Shown piece by piece: positions 12,106 to 22,747 of a stretch of DNA of 39,754 nt; the first letter of the stretch is position 1, and each line of letters begins with the position of its first letter. The notes beneath the pieces were generated by a model, which searched no databases, was not told the origin of the DNA, and saw nothing but the letters and a program-made list of their open reading frames with translations. The position numbers were made by a program, and so were the translations under genes. The stretch comes from Fragilaria crotonensis (taxonomy: Eukaryota > Bacillariophyta > Fragilariophyceae > Fragilariales > Fragilariaceae). The stretch is taken from the NCBI GenBank assembly GCA_022925895.1, contig JAKSYS010000593.1:1-39754 (forward strand), given 5' to 3'.

Positions 12106-12878
12106 ATGAAATCTAGTACGGAATCTACGACGAATAGGAGCACAACATCAACCATGAAAGGGAGGGCCCCCAGGCCCTCTCAAGTTAAGTCATTCAACTA
12201 CAAACATGTCAAACACACCAATGAAGAAGTTTCTTCAATGAAAATGAAGATTGAACAGAAGTGGAGGGAGGAGATTGAATTGCAAGATAACTGGTATTTT
12301 CCAGAATCGAAATTTTTCTACGGCAGAATCTGGTATATTTTCTACGGCGTCGATCAATCATCCATGGTGATCAATTCTTATTTCATCCTTTGATCCAAGA
12401 GCCAAGTTTCTTTCAGAATCAATCTATACAAAAGCAGAGCCAACCTTTAGGGAGGCATCAAAGACACATTCAAGCAGCAAGTTACCGAGAGAAGTGGATT
12501 CCAAGTGATCCAGAAAAGAGTTTAAGTATTCGAGAGCAGAGTTATCCTATTCAAGAGTGGAGTTTCCGTATTGCAGTGAATCGATTTCTTCATACGGTGC
12601 AGCAAAATCAGCATGAAGCAGCCATGATGCAATTGATACATCAATCACCGAAGATCCAGTACATTCCAGAGCAGGGCCAACCTTTAGGAAGGCAACAAAG
12701 TCATATTCAAGCAGTAGTAAGTCACCGAGTGAAGTGGAAATTTTACTCCGACAAGTGGTGGATCTTCTTTCCACATTACAGCCACCCTCCCTACCGAGCA
12801 ACCATTACTACCAACAAGCAAGAAAGTCAAAGTATCAGAGCATGCAGTCCTAGAGAAGTCTTCTGGGTTGCAAGATAG
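12106..12878 (+). other. Reading frames inside the hAT element, no known domain
   Basis: Two open frames (12106-12393 and 12390-12878) overlap by 4 bp. The second contains an in-frame internal duplication offset by 237 bp: QPLGRHQRHIQA near 12444 and QPLGRQQSHIQA near 12681. I find no transposase, BED-finger or hATC dimerisation motif. They may be captured host sequence or chance open frames. Confidence 0.25.
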
Positions 12879-13120
12879 TCGGGTAGTGCAGCATTGCACT
12901 ACTCATTATTCCAGGTGGCCTCTACTGTACTCCAGGGTAGCGGTCATCCGTGTGGGTCGAGTTCCGTTTTTGTCCGGGACAGCGGCAGCACGTAAAATAG
13001 ATTTTAGGTTTTTTTTTTTTATAAACAGTAGCCTGTACCAGTAGGACGATATATTAGTTGTACAGTAGTACTGTGGTGATCCTTTGTCTTGATTTTAGTA
13101 CTGGCACTGTGACACTGTAC

Positions 13121-13140
13121 TGTAACCCTAACCCCTAACC
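13121..13140 (+). repeat. Short telomere-like motif
   Basis: TAACCCTAACCCCTAACC resembles two to three CCCTAA units. It lies inside the hAT element near its right end, so it is interstitial and not a chromosome end. Confidence 0.5.
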
Positions 13141-13236
13141 GCAGCGCCTAAATTAGACTTCGACAAAGCGCCTAAATTTGCAACTTTTAGGCGCTCGTAG
13201 GCGCGCCGGCCAGATCGCCTAAAAAAATCAGCCCTG

Positions 13237-13244
13237 CGGATGGG
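13237..13244 (+). repeat. 8-bp target site duplication, right copy
   Basis: CGGATGGG directly after the right terminus CCCTG; identical to 11896-11903. Confidence 0.85.
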
Positions 13245-14740
13245 CATTTGGTAATGTTGGTGCATCTGGATCAGCGGTAAAACTATGGCTTTTCACAATG
13301 GTGTATGAATGTTCAGATCATGTGATAAACATGACTTTGGGTTTATAGGGTCTTCAATCCATTTTTGTTGTGACAAGTACGTAGAATTGGTGCTAAAAAA
13401 GATGTATTGCATATGCTTCAATACTGTTCTTAAACCACCCCAACAACGATGTCAAATGGAGCATTTCCTTGGAACATGCTCCAAACATGTCCTGTTTGTT
13501 ATGCAGGCTAAAACGAACATCTGCAGCCAAATATGTTTTTGCACATGTTGCGCAGATAGTGGTGGGATATGCTGCGTCACAACGTGTCCCATTGACTCTG
13601 CTTCTGGACAATGTCATCAACTTTCTTTGGGGTCCTAAGGGGTAGTCTGCTTGTGCATTCCTACTTTGGCTTGTGGGACCTTGACATGTATGGCAGAGTG
13701 AAGCAATTATTGATTGGAAATGAACCATTCAGTGTCCACAGAGACCGTCATGGCACTCTGCATCACAACCAATGACAAATGAAACTAGGGGGTTCATAAC
13801 AACAGGAAACAAACTATTGCAGTAATACAGATAGAAATCCAGATCCCTAAAGGATAACTGGATAAAGAGGGGCCATGTCAGGTGCTCTCTACTAGAACAG
13901 GAGAATGATTGACATAGCATAGAATACTCCTAGCAGTGGGATGTTGTGGGCTCTTTCTGAAGTTGGCCAAACTGTAAACATCATCAACCAGCAGGTTGGA
14001 CAGAACCTCACTAAGTGGAAGTAGAAAGTTTGCTTGTCTGAAGTACACAGCCACCATAATCTGTGCAGATTACAAGGACTTGAAAGTCTTGTTCAATGAG
14101 GGAGTTTATATTGGAGATGGCTATCCCTCCTTGTTCCACAGGGGCACAAAGCATGAGTGAGCCAGCAAGAGTATGCCAGCAAGAGTAAGAGTTCTTGGAA
14201 CCAGGCAGGAGCTTGAGCTTTCGCTATTATGTGCATGATTTCCCAGTTGGTGTTTATAAGTATAGTTAAGCAAAGGGCTGGCTCTCTGCCCATGAGTCTC
14301 AGTAACGGCAACCCTCTCGGTTGTGCACACATGTCAAAGTCAGTGAGACTTGGGACTTTTTGTTTCCACATGTTTTTGTGGTGTTTACATGTAGACCCAC
14401 TCGAGATAGATTCAATTGGGACATCCAGAAATGCACCCATTTCTGGCAACGTGGGCAACATAAAAAGCTACATAGCTTCAAGCAGATTTTTGGGATGCCC
14501 CTGGAAGGTCCGGCAAGGGAATGTTCCAGTTGTACAGTTTCAGACTGCGTGCCAGTCGTGATCTGATTGGCGTGATACAACGAGTTGAGCCATGGTGGTG
14601 TTGTTTCATCCATGCTGGCAAGATTTTTTCATCATCGGCAATTTCTTTCTGCTGTCGGCAAAGCAATTCTGTCAGCAATTCAATCTGTTGAGAGCAAATT
14701 TGTTTGCAGTTGTCTGCAGCCAGCATGACTCGGAATGGAT
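13245..14740. other. CpG-depleted, gene-free block (continuation)
   Basis: Same character as 6480-11895, to which it was joined before the hAT insertion. CpG is nearly absent, TG/CA is common, and only short frames without domains occur on either strand. CpG frequency rises abruptly near 14740. Confidence 0.55.
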
Positions 14741-15132
14741 TTTAAATTTGCAACTGAGCTGGCTCGCATTATCGCTTCATTCGCGAGTCCCTTCGTGTCG
14801 GACCTTGCTGGGTTTGTATGCATTGTGCACTAGTTGTGTTCGCTTCAGAGATATCCTTTCTTTACCGGGCATTCCTAAGGTTCGATCCCACGTCTTGGAG
14901 GTGTTTGTCCTCGCCGCAGCGGTTGCCTCACCTCAACCATCCAGCGGACTTAGAACAAATCAGTCCTGTCGACAGCGAACGCTCTTGTTGTGAGGAGAAG
15001 TAATGTCTTTAGCAGGACGAGTTAAATATATGCTATTTCATAAACTCTTGACATAGCAATTTTACAAGGCCTGAGAGTTTTGAGCTATCCCATGTTCATT
15101 CCAGTACTACGCTAGTAGTGGGGTCGGAATGC
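14741..15132. other. Spacer with normal CpG, downstream of the small plastid gene
   Basis: No gene recognised. The change from CpG-poor to CpG-normal sequence near 14740 marks the edge of the gene island. Its right part probably holds the 3' untranslated region of the minus-strand gene ending at 15133. Confidence 0.4.
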
Positions 15133-15776
15133 TTAATTTCCTGTGGCACCGGTCTTCTCAATGTTGGACATCATTTCAGCAACCTTGGCATCAAGTCGTT
15201 CTTCGGCCTCCTTCTCCATCTTTTTGAACTCAGCCTCCCAGTCCTTCTCCTCAGGTTCAGCCTTGAGAGCGAGAGAAATCCCGAAAGGTCTTCGATCGAA
15301 GAATCATCATAAAAAGATCGGAATAAGTTTTTTGCGATGGAGAGAGTGCATCATTTGAATATTAGTAAGGCGAAGCATTGCCAAGGAAGGAGAGGGAAGA
15401 ACGGGCGTGAGGCATCATGCAATCAAAACTGCAACAATCACTCAAGCCAACACGTCAGCCTCCATGCCCAAAGGTGCACAAAGCACGGATTCGACGTCCA
15501 CCGGTAGTAAAATTGTTCCGGTACTGTACTACCAATTCGAGTACAGGAAGTACCTGGTATCAAACCTGGTGCAGGATCCATCGATTCCTGCTGTGGCCAA
15601 CGGCCAGACGAACACGCACTTGAATATCAATCCAGTTGAAGGAGAAGATGCGACGATGGCGAAAAGTCTACCGTCATATCGCTGTTTACAGGTTTGAATA
15701 ACACACACCTTGGAGCCGGAGCGAACGCTGAAGCGGAGGCAGCAAGAGCGGCGATGAGAACGATTTGCTTGATCAT
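15133..15776 (-). CDS. Small plastid-targeted protein, 74 aa, two exons
   Basis: Exon 1 runs 15776-15709 and exon 2 15289-15133, with a 419-bp intron 15708-15290 (GTGTGT...CGAAG). The reading phase fits exactly: AG from exon 1 plus A from exon 2 makes an Arg codon. Residues 1-17 (MIKQIVLIAALAASASA) form a signal peptide, followed by FAPAPRPFGISLALKAE. The ASAFAP motif at residues 15-20, with Phe after the cleavage point, is the diatom signal for import into the four-membrane plastid. The remainder, roughly 42-50 residues, is highly charged and probably one long helix (DWEAEFKKMEKEAEERLDAK), ending NIEKTGATGN. I do not recognise the mature peptide. It diverges from TFB2, with 463 bp between the start codons. 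The intron is long for a diatom, so an extra small exon is possible, but the joined frame is coherent without one. Confidence 0.8.
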
Positions 15777-16239
15777 TTTCAACTGTCTTTTTTTGTAAAG
15801 CGTGGTTATCAACGCTTATGTGATGAGCAGAAACGCTCAATACGACGGAGTTTGGTGCATACGAGTACGTATGTCATATGACATATGACATATGAGATAT
15901 GAGTTATCCTGTGCTGTGCCAGCTGCTACCTGGGCTACGTTCTACTGACGCATAGTATGCAGTATGCATACTCGAAGTGCTACTGTTGCATACTACAGTA
16001 CAATTGTAACTGGTACGTGGTAGTACAGTACTACTGCAAACTGCATACAACAAGAACCGAGAGGTACCGTTGTACGGTACCGTTACTACCGTAGGTTTGG
16101 TTACTACGGTTCTACAATCTACTGTACGCATCTGTCGTGTACTATATCATACGTAGCGCCAAGAGCTCGAGCCGGAAGTCGGAATCGGCGGCACATGTGA
16201 GCGAACTCTGGTTTTCATTTATTGACCGTGGAAGTGACA
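15777..16239. promoter_or_regulatory. Divergent intergenic region, GTAC-rich
   Basis: This 463-bp gap separates the start codons of the plastid peptide gene (minus) and TFB2 (plus), so it must carry both promoters. It holds about ten GTAC tetranucleotides where one or two are expected, and a small CATATGA tandem at about 15872-15895. No clear TATA box is assigned. Confidence 0.5.
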
Positions 16240-17781
16240 ATGGCGGATATTGAAGCAAAACTAAAGAAGAAACGGATATCGACTAGTGGTGTGCTGGACT
16301 ATCTTCGCACTGCGCTACCTCGCTCCAATCTCTTGGAATTATACATTGATGAGAGCAGAGGTAGATTCGTTTGTAGGGCCATCCTCCAGCAGCTCTCTGA
16401 CGTTGGACAACAAATTGTCATGAGATTGGCGTGCTGCGGTGGGAGCTTTCCTTTGGGAGGTCAGGCGGGGGTTCAAGGTGTCAGTGATTGGGTCCATCAA
16501 AAACAAAAGCTTCCTCATCTCCTCAAAGAACTCAAAAAGTGGGGAATCATCGAGAAGAACGGCGATGACATTATGTTGACTCGCCAGTTTAACGAGGGTT
16601 TGCAGGCATCGATTCGATCACTGGATTCCTCACCCTGGATTGCGTTAACACCCTCCGAAATTATTAATATTGCAAACGAATCGGGTGCCAAGTATAAGCC
16701 CATCACTTTAGCTGACCTCGACCGACATACTCAAGATCAATGGGATGCAGTTCTACATTTTCTCGTTGGAACCCCAAACGTACGACAAGAACCACCTCAG
16801 GCGGTCATCAGTTTCCTAGAGGAGACTGGATTGATGCAGCCTGATCCTGATTTCAAAGGCCCTGCTGATCGAGCGCCTTTGATCATCACGTCAAGTGGCT
16901 ACGAGTTTATGTTGTTGGACACGCACCAGCAAGTATGGCATTTCGTGGTCCAGTATTTGCAGTCGCTGGAGGGCCACAAGAAGGCAAATGAATTCCTCGC
17001 TGAGGCAATGCTTTTTCTCATCTCATTGAGTTTCGCAAAGGTTGGTGACGCCTACTCCTCGTCGTCGCTCAACAAACGTGGGAGAAGTCTGATGCGAGAT
17101 TTGTCGCTGTTTGGGCTTTTATACGTACGAAATCTTAGTGAGAAATGCAGTATCTTCTATCCAACTCAAATTGCGTTGCAGCTTGTTCAAGACACGTCAT
17201 CGAATACTTCATCACTGTGGTCACTTTCAACCAAGGTATTGGATGCAGCCCTGGCGCATCCGAAGCCACACGATTCATCCCACCTCGCAATCATCGTGCA
17301 AACCAACTTCCAACTTTGTGCGTACACGACGAGTGAACTGCACGTGAGCATGCTTGCTTTATTTTGCGACGTAAACACGATTCGCAGGTTGCCAAATGTG
17401 GTGTTTATGATCATTACGAGAGACAGTGTCAAATCGGCGTTCTCCCTTGGAGTGAAGGCTGAGCAGATTCTTCGCTTTCTAGAAAAACATGCTCACCCAA
17501 AACTAAGGGTTGATTCAGGGTCTTCCATCCCCCAGAATGTCGAAGATCAGATTTGGTTGTGGGACCGCGAATTGCGCAGGTTGCAGTGGACCGAGGCATG
17601 GAAATGCGACTGCGTTTCCGAAAGCGAATTCAATGCTGTCAAAAGCTACTCTGAAACAATAGGTGCGCATACCTGGAGCTCAAAGGCAAAAGGATCCATA
17701 TATGTCGACTTTTCAAAGGCAGAAGAGGTGCAAACGTTTGCGAGACAATGGCGAGCGAGAAACGCTGCAGGTGGCACTTGA
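16240..17781 (+). CDS. TFB2: TFIIH subunit 4 (TFB2 / p52)
   Basis: A single-exon gene encoding 513 aa, close to the usual 460-515 aa of this family. TFB2/p52 is a core subunit of TFIIH, the nuclear complex for RNA polymerase II promoter opening and nucleotide excision repair, where it anchors and stimulates the XPB helicase. Family signatures in order: RFVCRAILQQL with VMRL (about residues 44-72), LLKELKKWGII (about 90-105), GLLYVRN...CSIFYPTQIALQL (about 293-317), IIVQTNFQLCAYTTSELHVS (about 350-370), LPNVVFMIITRDSVKSAFSLG (about 387-407) and the C-terminal VEDQIWLWDRELRRL...WTEAW region that binds p8/TFB5 (about 435-510). The ATG at 16240 was chosen because the open frame further upstream begins only with TTG. 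The stop lies 15 bp from the stop of the convergent scaffold gene. Confidence 0.95.
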   Translation: MADIEAKLKKKRISTSGVLDYLRTALPRSNLLELYIDESRGRFVCRAILQQLSDVGQQIVMRLACCGGSFPLGGQAGVQGVSDWVHQKQKLPHLLKELKKWGIIEKNGDDIMLTRQFNEGLQASIRSLDSSPWIALTPSEIINIANESGAKYKPITLADLDRHTQDQWDAVLHFLVGTPNVRQEPPQAVISFLEETGLMQPDPDFKGPADRAPLIITSSGYEFMLLDTHQQVWHFVVQYLQSLEGHKKANEFLAEAMLFLISLSFAKVGDAYSSSSLNKRGRSLMRDLSLFGLLYVRNLSEKCSIFYPTQIALQLVQDTSSNTSSLWSLSTKVLDAALAHPKPHDSSHLAIIVQTNFQLCAYTTSELHVSMLALFCDVNTIRRLPNVVFMIITRDSVKSAFSLGVKAEQILRFLEKHAHPKLRVDSGSSIPQNVEDQIWLWDRELRRLQWTEAWKCDCVSESEFNAVKSYSETIGAHTWSSKAKGSIYVDFSKAEEVQTFARQWRARNAAGGT

Positions 17782-17796
17782 TTGATGGATTCTTGT

Positions 17797-20700
17797 CTAA
17801 ATTAATAGCACACCCCTAAACTCATCGGTCAGATCCAACCTGCAAGGACGCCAACGATACCTCGTCCTTCTCTTTGAGCGTGTGATGGCTTGCGAGGCGA
17901 AGAATAAAACATCTCGATCGCCGCCACGCTCGCGCTCTTGTTCCGCATTCATCTGCTCGTTGAGAGCGTTCGTTAATGCGGCAACCTCTTCATCATCAAC
18001 GAGTAGAACGACACTATACACAAGTCTCCCAAAGTTCAGGCGGACGTTTGCAACAGAGTCCAGCGACAGCGAGATCGCGATCTTGAGAAGCTCGAGTCGT
18101 GGCGGATCGGAACTGTCCTGTCGCAAAGTCCTTCGCCTTGCTGGACAGATACCGTTGGCTATGATAACTTCAATCATCTTCAAGCTAAGAAGGCGTTGCT
18201 TCGAATCAGGACTCTTGCTGCAGTGGAGAACGTGTGGAATCACAATCGCATTCACCCATTCACCAGCGCTCTCTTCTCCGTGGCTACCGAGGCCACCTCC
18301 GCTCAGACATAAACACTCTGCAGCAGTCCTCCTCACTGCATCCACCTTATCGTCCATCAATCGAAAGCAAAGCTGTGCAACCACAGATCTGATTTCAAGC
18401 TTCGAAGTGCACCCAAGTAAAGCAGGTACAATCTCAACTGCGCCCTGACGAACTCGCCACTGCCGACTGTTTGCTAGACCAGTAAGTGTAGGCAGGAGAC
18501 GCATTACTTGTTCCTCAGAAAGGACCGGAATGAAAACAGGGTCTTTGCGCTCGAGACTGGTGTGCGACTGGTATGACGAGATAGACAGCGTGTCATCATC
18601 GACCACACGCGAATTCCGTCGGGTCCGGATTTCTCGAACATTTCCACGGGAGGCATTCGTCACTGCTCTTAGCGCTGCGCTCGTGACTTCTGGTTCAGAG
18701 TCATTCAGCAGATTTTGCAGCAGTGGAATGAGAGTATCATCAACGTGCTTTTTGTTCGTCTTTTCAGTCAGTTCGGAGAGCTGGTCATGCGCCGATGGTG
18801 GGGATATCTCATGGAGACTTTGGAGCCCAACCAGCAGCGTCAGTAAGTCCCCCGCTGCTGTTGCAAGTGCAACACGGACGTTTGAGCTGGGATCATTCAG
18901 AAGCTTGACCAAAACAGGTAGAAACGCCTCCAATACCCCGACGCTTGCTCTTTCCGGCGTCGATGTCATGAGCACAATCTCCGCCATGCGAGGAACACAG
19001 AGAATCGCTTCGCCTCGAACATTCTCATCCATATCTCCCAGCAAGGCGTGTAAGACGTCGAGGATGACGCTGTACCAGTGCTCGCCGAGCGAATTACACA
19101 ATCGATCGCACTGAGCGGCAACTGCAAGCCGGACAGATGGAGCTCTGTCCTCAGCGAGTCTAGTAGCGACGGGCAGTAGTTTACACTGAAGTAGGTAGAC
19201 TTCAGCAAACGTTGGGTCACTCCGAGGAGGAAGACGGCGGAGAGACCGGCTTCCTTCGCTAGCATCACCAAGGAAAGCGTTGGGTAAGTGCTCCGAGAGA
19301 TGCCACGTGAGAGTCATCGCGGCAGCTCTGAGTTGGGGTTCGGGATCTGTCATTGCTCGCTCGCACATCAGAACTAGCCACGGAACAGCCCTGGGGTCAA
19401 AGACTAGCTCCGCTATCTCATGAAGCACGGATGCTGTTGATTTGCGAACGACAACGTCAACGTCATGCAGGGCCCTGGTAATGACACCTCGAAGCTGACA
19501 GAATGTTAGAAAACCGAGACGAGTGGCAACGATAGTGTTGACGGGTCGCTCACCTGAAGCTGATGCGGAAAATCCAAGTGTCCCCAGAGCACAGGACCCA
19601 GCGAACATGCCGTGACACGTGCACTGACAGACCTGCTGGCGGCGAGCCTGTGGACGACAGCAAGAAATCGATTTCCTGCATGAAAACGATGAAGGTCAAC
19701 TCCGCTTAGTTGTTTCTTCAAGGAACCAAACCGTCGTCGCTGTTCTTCTTCCATGTCAAGATCGTTCCTAGTATTTGTCAACGAGGTACAGCCAGGACTC
19801 CTCATCATGGAGCAGTTCAGGATGATCAATTTCAGAAGACTACCCGCAGCGCCGAGGTCGTTGAGAGGAGCCGCTTTGATCCCAGCGCTTGACGATCCAC
19901 CCTCTTCTTCAGATAGCACCATGTCCGTATCTATGTCCAGAATGTCACACAAAAACGATATCACTTCTCCTCTGACCAGAGCCGCTGGTGGTGAGGCCGG
20001 GTCCGCAAGGAAAGTCCGTGTGCGGTGTAGAACATCTCCGATGCGAACAAGAAGTTCGTTGGAATCTTTCGTCCTTTTGGTGGTCACGTGATCCAGCGCT
20101 CGCGCACGTGCCCCGAATCGCCCGGCAGGAAGCGGTGGCGGCCCTCGCCTCCCACGATTTCCAGGACTACCAAGCGCAAACTCTTCTGCAGGTTTCCCTG
20201 AATCACCTTGGTGACTCGAAGCAGCGAGAAGTTTGTAGCTTACAAAATCCCATAGAACTTTTGAAACGCTTTTCGATGCCTCGACATAGTCCTCGCCCGC
20301 GTGAGATGCGTACGACCGCTTCCCTGGAGAACCCTCGGGGTGGCTCTCTCGCGATGCAAGAGATGGTGCCTTCGACGCTTCTCTTTCAAGACCGATTACA
20401 AGCAGAGTAAGGATCCAAACTAGTTTCTCGCCTGCTTGCACAAGCGCTTCTTCCTTCTTATTAACATAAAGTGTCCCATCTTTGCTCCACCGCTGGTGCA
20501 GAACCTGAGAGAAAGCCTCGGCCTTCGACAGCTTCCCATTGAGAGCCCTTGCGAAGGATTGGACGGCTGGCCGTTTCTCCAGCTCCGCATTACCATTCAG
20601 ATCGGAAGCAAGCGACGTACCGAACCCACCTCCACGAATGAGGCGACCCATTTCTTCGCGCGCAGACCGCAATGAATCACCGGCAATATGGCGCAGAACA

Positions 20701-22747
20701 AGCTTCAGCGGTCGTTGACTTTGGCGAAGTTCATCAATGGTTTCGAAATGAGTGAGGTTCTTCGTTTCTACGTTTCCGACCTTGACAATCAGGGATCCGA
20801 TCTTCGCTCCTGCTTTCTTGGCTGCGCCTCCTGGAAGTACCGTGCGCACAACTGTGCGTTCCAATACATTCTCGACGGTTAATCCCAACATTTCACGATC
20901 AATGGATACGGCATATTCTCCAGGAAGCAGGTCGCCTTCCGAACTGATTCTAGTCGGTACATCGTCCTCTTTCTCAGACAAAATTGAGTCGTTGGCGTGT
21001 GAACGTTTTCGGAAGACGCCGGCAAGGGCGCTACTGCTAGGACGAGCGGGTGGAATTTTGCTTGTTCGCGTCATTGACGAGAACATGCTCGTGAAGACTG
21101 AGGCCGCCGATTTGGGCACGACATTCAGGTCAATAGAATCATTTTCGTTTGAGCTGGCATCAACGGCAGTTCAGGCTCCGAGGCCGTATCGTCCTTTGGA
21201 GGAGATAAATCAGCCCCTGGTCTGTCTGACTGCTTTTTCTCTCCCCACGACATGCAAGGAAGAACTGTAAAGTCGCGTCCCCACGCACCGAAGTGCACGG
21301 CGGCAACAAGTCGGGCACAAGAGGAGTGTCAAGGAATTCCGACTCTCCATCGTCAAGACTGCGTTGGTAATCCACCTTGGAGGGCAAGGCAGGGAGCAGA
21401 GCTTCCATCGCGTCATAGGCTTCTTCGGCCATGTGCAGCATCGACCTAACCTTTTCAGAAGAAGTCAAAACGTGGGATTGTCCCGATGACTTGCCATCGT
21501 TCGTCCCCGGGCCCAAAGGTTCAACAGCCGACGACACAATTTCAAGTGGATCGTGGCTCTCTTCGTATATTCTGAAGTATTGAAACAGCAGCAGATACTG
21601 CAAGAATGCGTCGTTCTCGCTTCTTGCAAGCCTTTGCTCTACGATGTCTCTCCGTTGGTCTAATCCATGATCGCTATGGGACTGGGTCGCCTTGTGTACT
21701 GAATCCACTCGTTTCAACATCTGTGCTTTGACTGCTGACAATCGAACGATGGTAATATCCTCTTTTCGAGTTGATATCGTGGCTGGGACAAGGTTCGGTG
21801 CCATCGCTCGCGCAGCTTCAGCTGCAGCAGAAGGCGACGTGGTGTTGGCAGAGGCAGCAGCTGCCACTGCAGCCATAGTAGCTGCTGCACCTGACGCAAA
21901 GTCATCCTCATTTGCTTCGTCACTATCAGATGATTTTGCGATTATAACTGGATTTTCTGAAGAAGTCTCTCGGCTAAGTTGGTAAAAATCGATGCCAGAT
22001 TGATCATCTCCGCTCTTGTGGTCCTTTTCTGGCATTGGTATTCTGGAGCTGTTACAGCCCGGCCCTTGTAGCTCAATCGGATCAGCGGATTCGTTAGCTA
22101 AGAGATTGATTTCGGTTGTGATATCACTTTTACTGACAAGAAGGTCAGCATTTGTGTCCCCTGATCTGTTGAAACCTCCAACACCGAGTGCGTTTTTCGG
22201 GTTCTTGGATGCGTCAATGTCTGTTGGAGGTTCGCCATAGCCTTCGTACGAAGGTACTGTACAATCCACGATTCCGGTATGCGCCTCCCTTCCTTCCATC
22301 ACAGAGATGCCGTCTTCGGTGGATAGCAAGCCCTCCTACTTCGTATTGTCGTCGTGAGCTTTCGTGAGTGACTTCGGTTATGTCACGTTCCGGTGGCGAT
22401 CCGTCCTTTAATACCACAGTTGTTGATACAACCGCATCGCGCGGGGAGTCAATAACCGACTCAATCTTGAGTGCATCTTTCGATTGAACGAGCACCTCCG
22501 CATCGTTGGCAACGGAAGGATCACGGTCACTACGTTGCGTCGCTTCTGATTTCAAGTCGTGAAAAAATTCTCCTGGTTGTATCAGGCCATTTACTGAAAG
22601 GGCATCATTGCAATCGTTGACTATTCCCATCGAGGTGTCATCTTCCTCAATATGAACATGTTCTTGAAATGCACATTTGTCGTCGTTTCCATTTCCATTT
22701 CCGTCGTGACTGGGATTCATTCCACGGTCCTTGGTCACGGGTTCCAT
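17797..22747 (-). CDS. PDZ-domain and HEAT-repeat scaffold protein (PP4R1/PP2A-A-like), four exons
   Basis: Proposed exons: 22747-22340, 22284-21266, 21153-19554 and 19494-17797, total 4725 nt, about 1574 aa. Introns: 55 nt (GTAGGA...GGGAG), about 112 nt (splice sites uncertain) and 59 nt (GTGAGC...TGTCAG, phase 0, well supported). The N-terminal third is low complexity, acidic, with an Ala-rich run. A PDZ domain follows at about residues 550-635 (SIDREMLGLTVENV, RTVLPGGAAKKAG, GSLIVKVG). From about residue 980 to the end are HEAT-type helical repeats such as HDVDVVVRKSTASVLHEIAE, DDPSSNVR-like units and RQWRVRQGAVEIVPALL. The last closely resembles the RQWRVRLA repeat of PP2A scaffold A and PP4 regulatory subunit 1. 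I infer a phosphatase scaffold; the catalytic partner is unknown. The first two exons could belong to a separate gene, but phase and spacing favour one. Confidence 0.75.

Larger units (their letters stand above)
11904..13236. mobile_element. Non-autonomous hAT-type DNA transposon (1333 bp)
   Basis: The left end CAGGGGTGATTTTTTTAGG is matched as an inverted repeat by the right end, with one mismatch over 21 bp (position 6, G versus C). A perfect 8-bp duplication CGGATGGG flanks it. An 8-bp duplication plus CAGGG termini is the hAT superfamily signature. Subterminal direct repeats are present: 11962-11984 equals 13156-13178 (23 bp, contains AAAGCGCCTAAATT) and 12043-12060 equals 13020-13037. 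Further CGCCTAAA motifs sit near both ends in both orientations and are probable transposase-binding sites. The interior has no hAT transposase, so mobility would need an enzyme supplied elsewhere. Confidence 0.85.

Noticed and set aside
12106-12878. hAT transposase inside the CAGGG element
   Set aside because: No catalytic, BED or dimerisation motif; the frames are short and repeat-bearing.
13121-13140. Chromosome end
   Set aside because: Only two to three CCCTAA-like units, lying inside a transposon with sequence continuing on both sides.
14870-14895. tRNA gene suggested by GGTTCGATCCC
   Set aside because: The B-box-like string is present, but the flanks do not pair as a T stem and no A box or acceptor stem is found upstream.
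15841-16145. GTAC copies as copper-response elements
   Set aside because: GTAC is the core of the SBP-domain copper response in green algae, but I know of no such factor in diatoms and the enrichment extends to spacers with no promoter.
16222-16239. Upstream TTG start for TFB2
   Set aside because: Nuclear genes rarely start at TTG, and an ATG follows six codons later with a good N-terminus.
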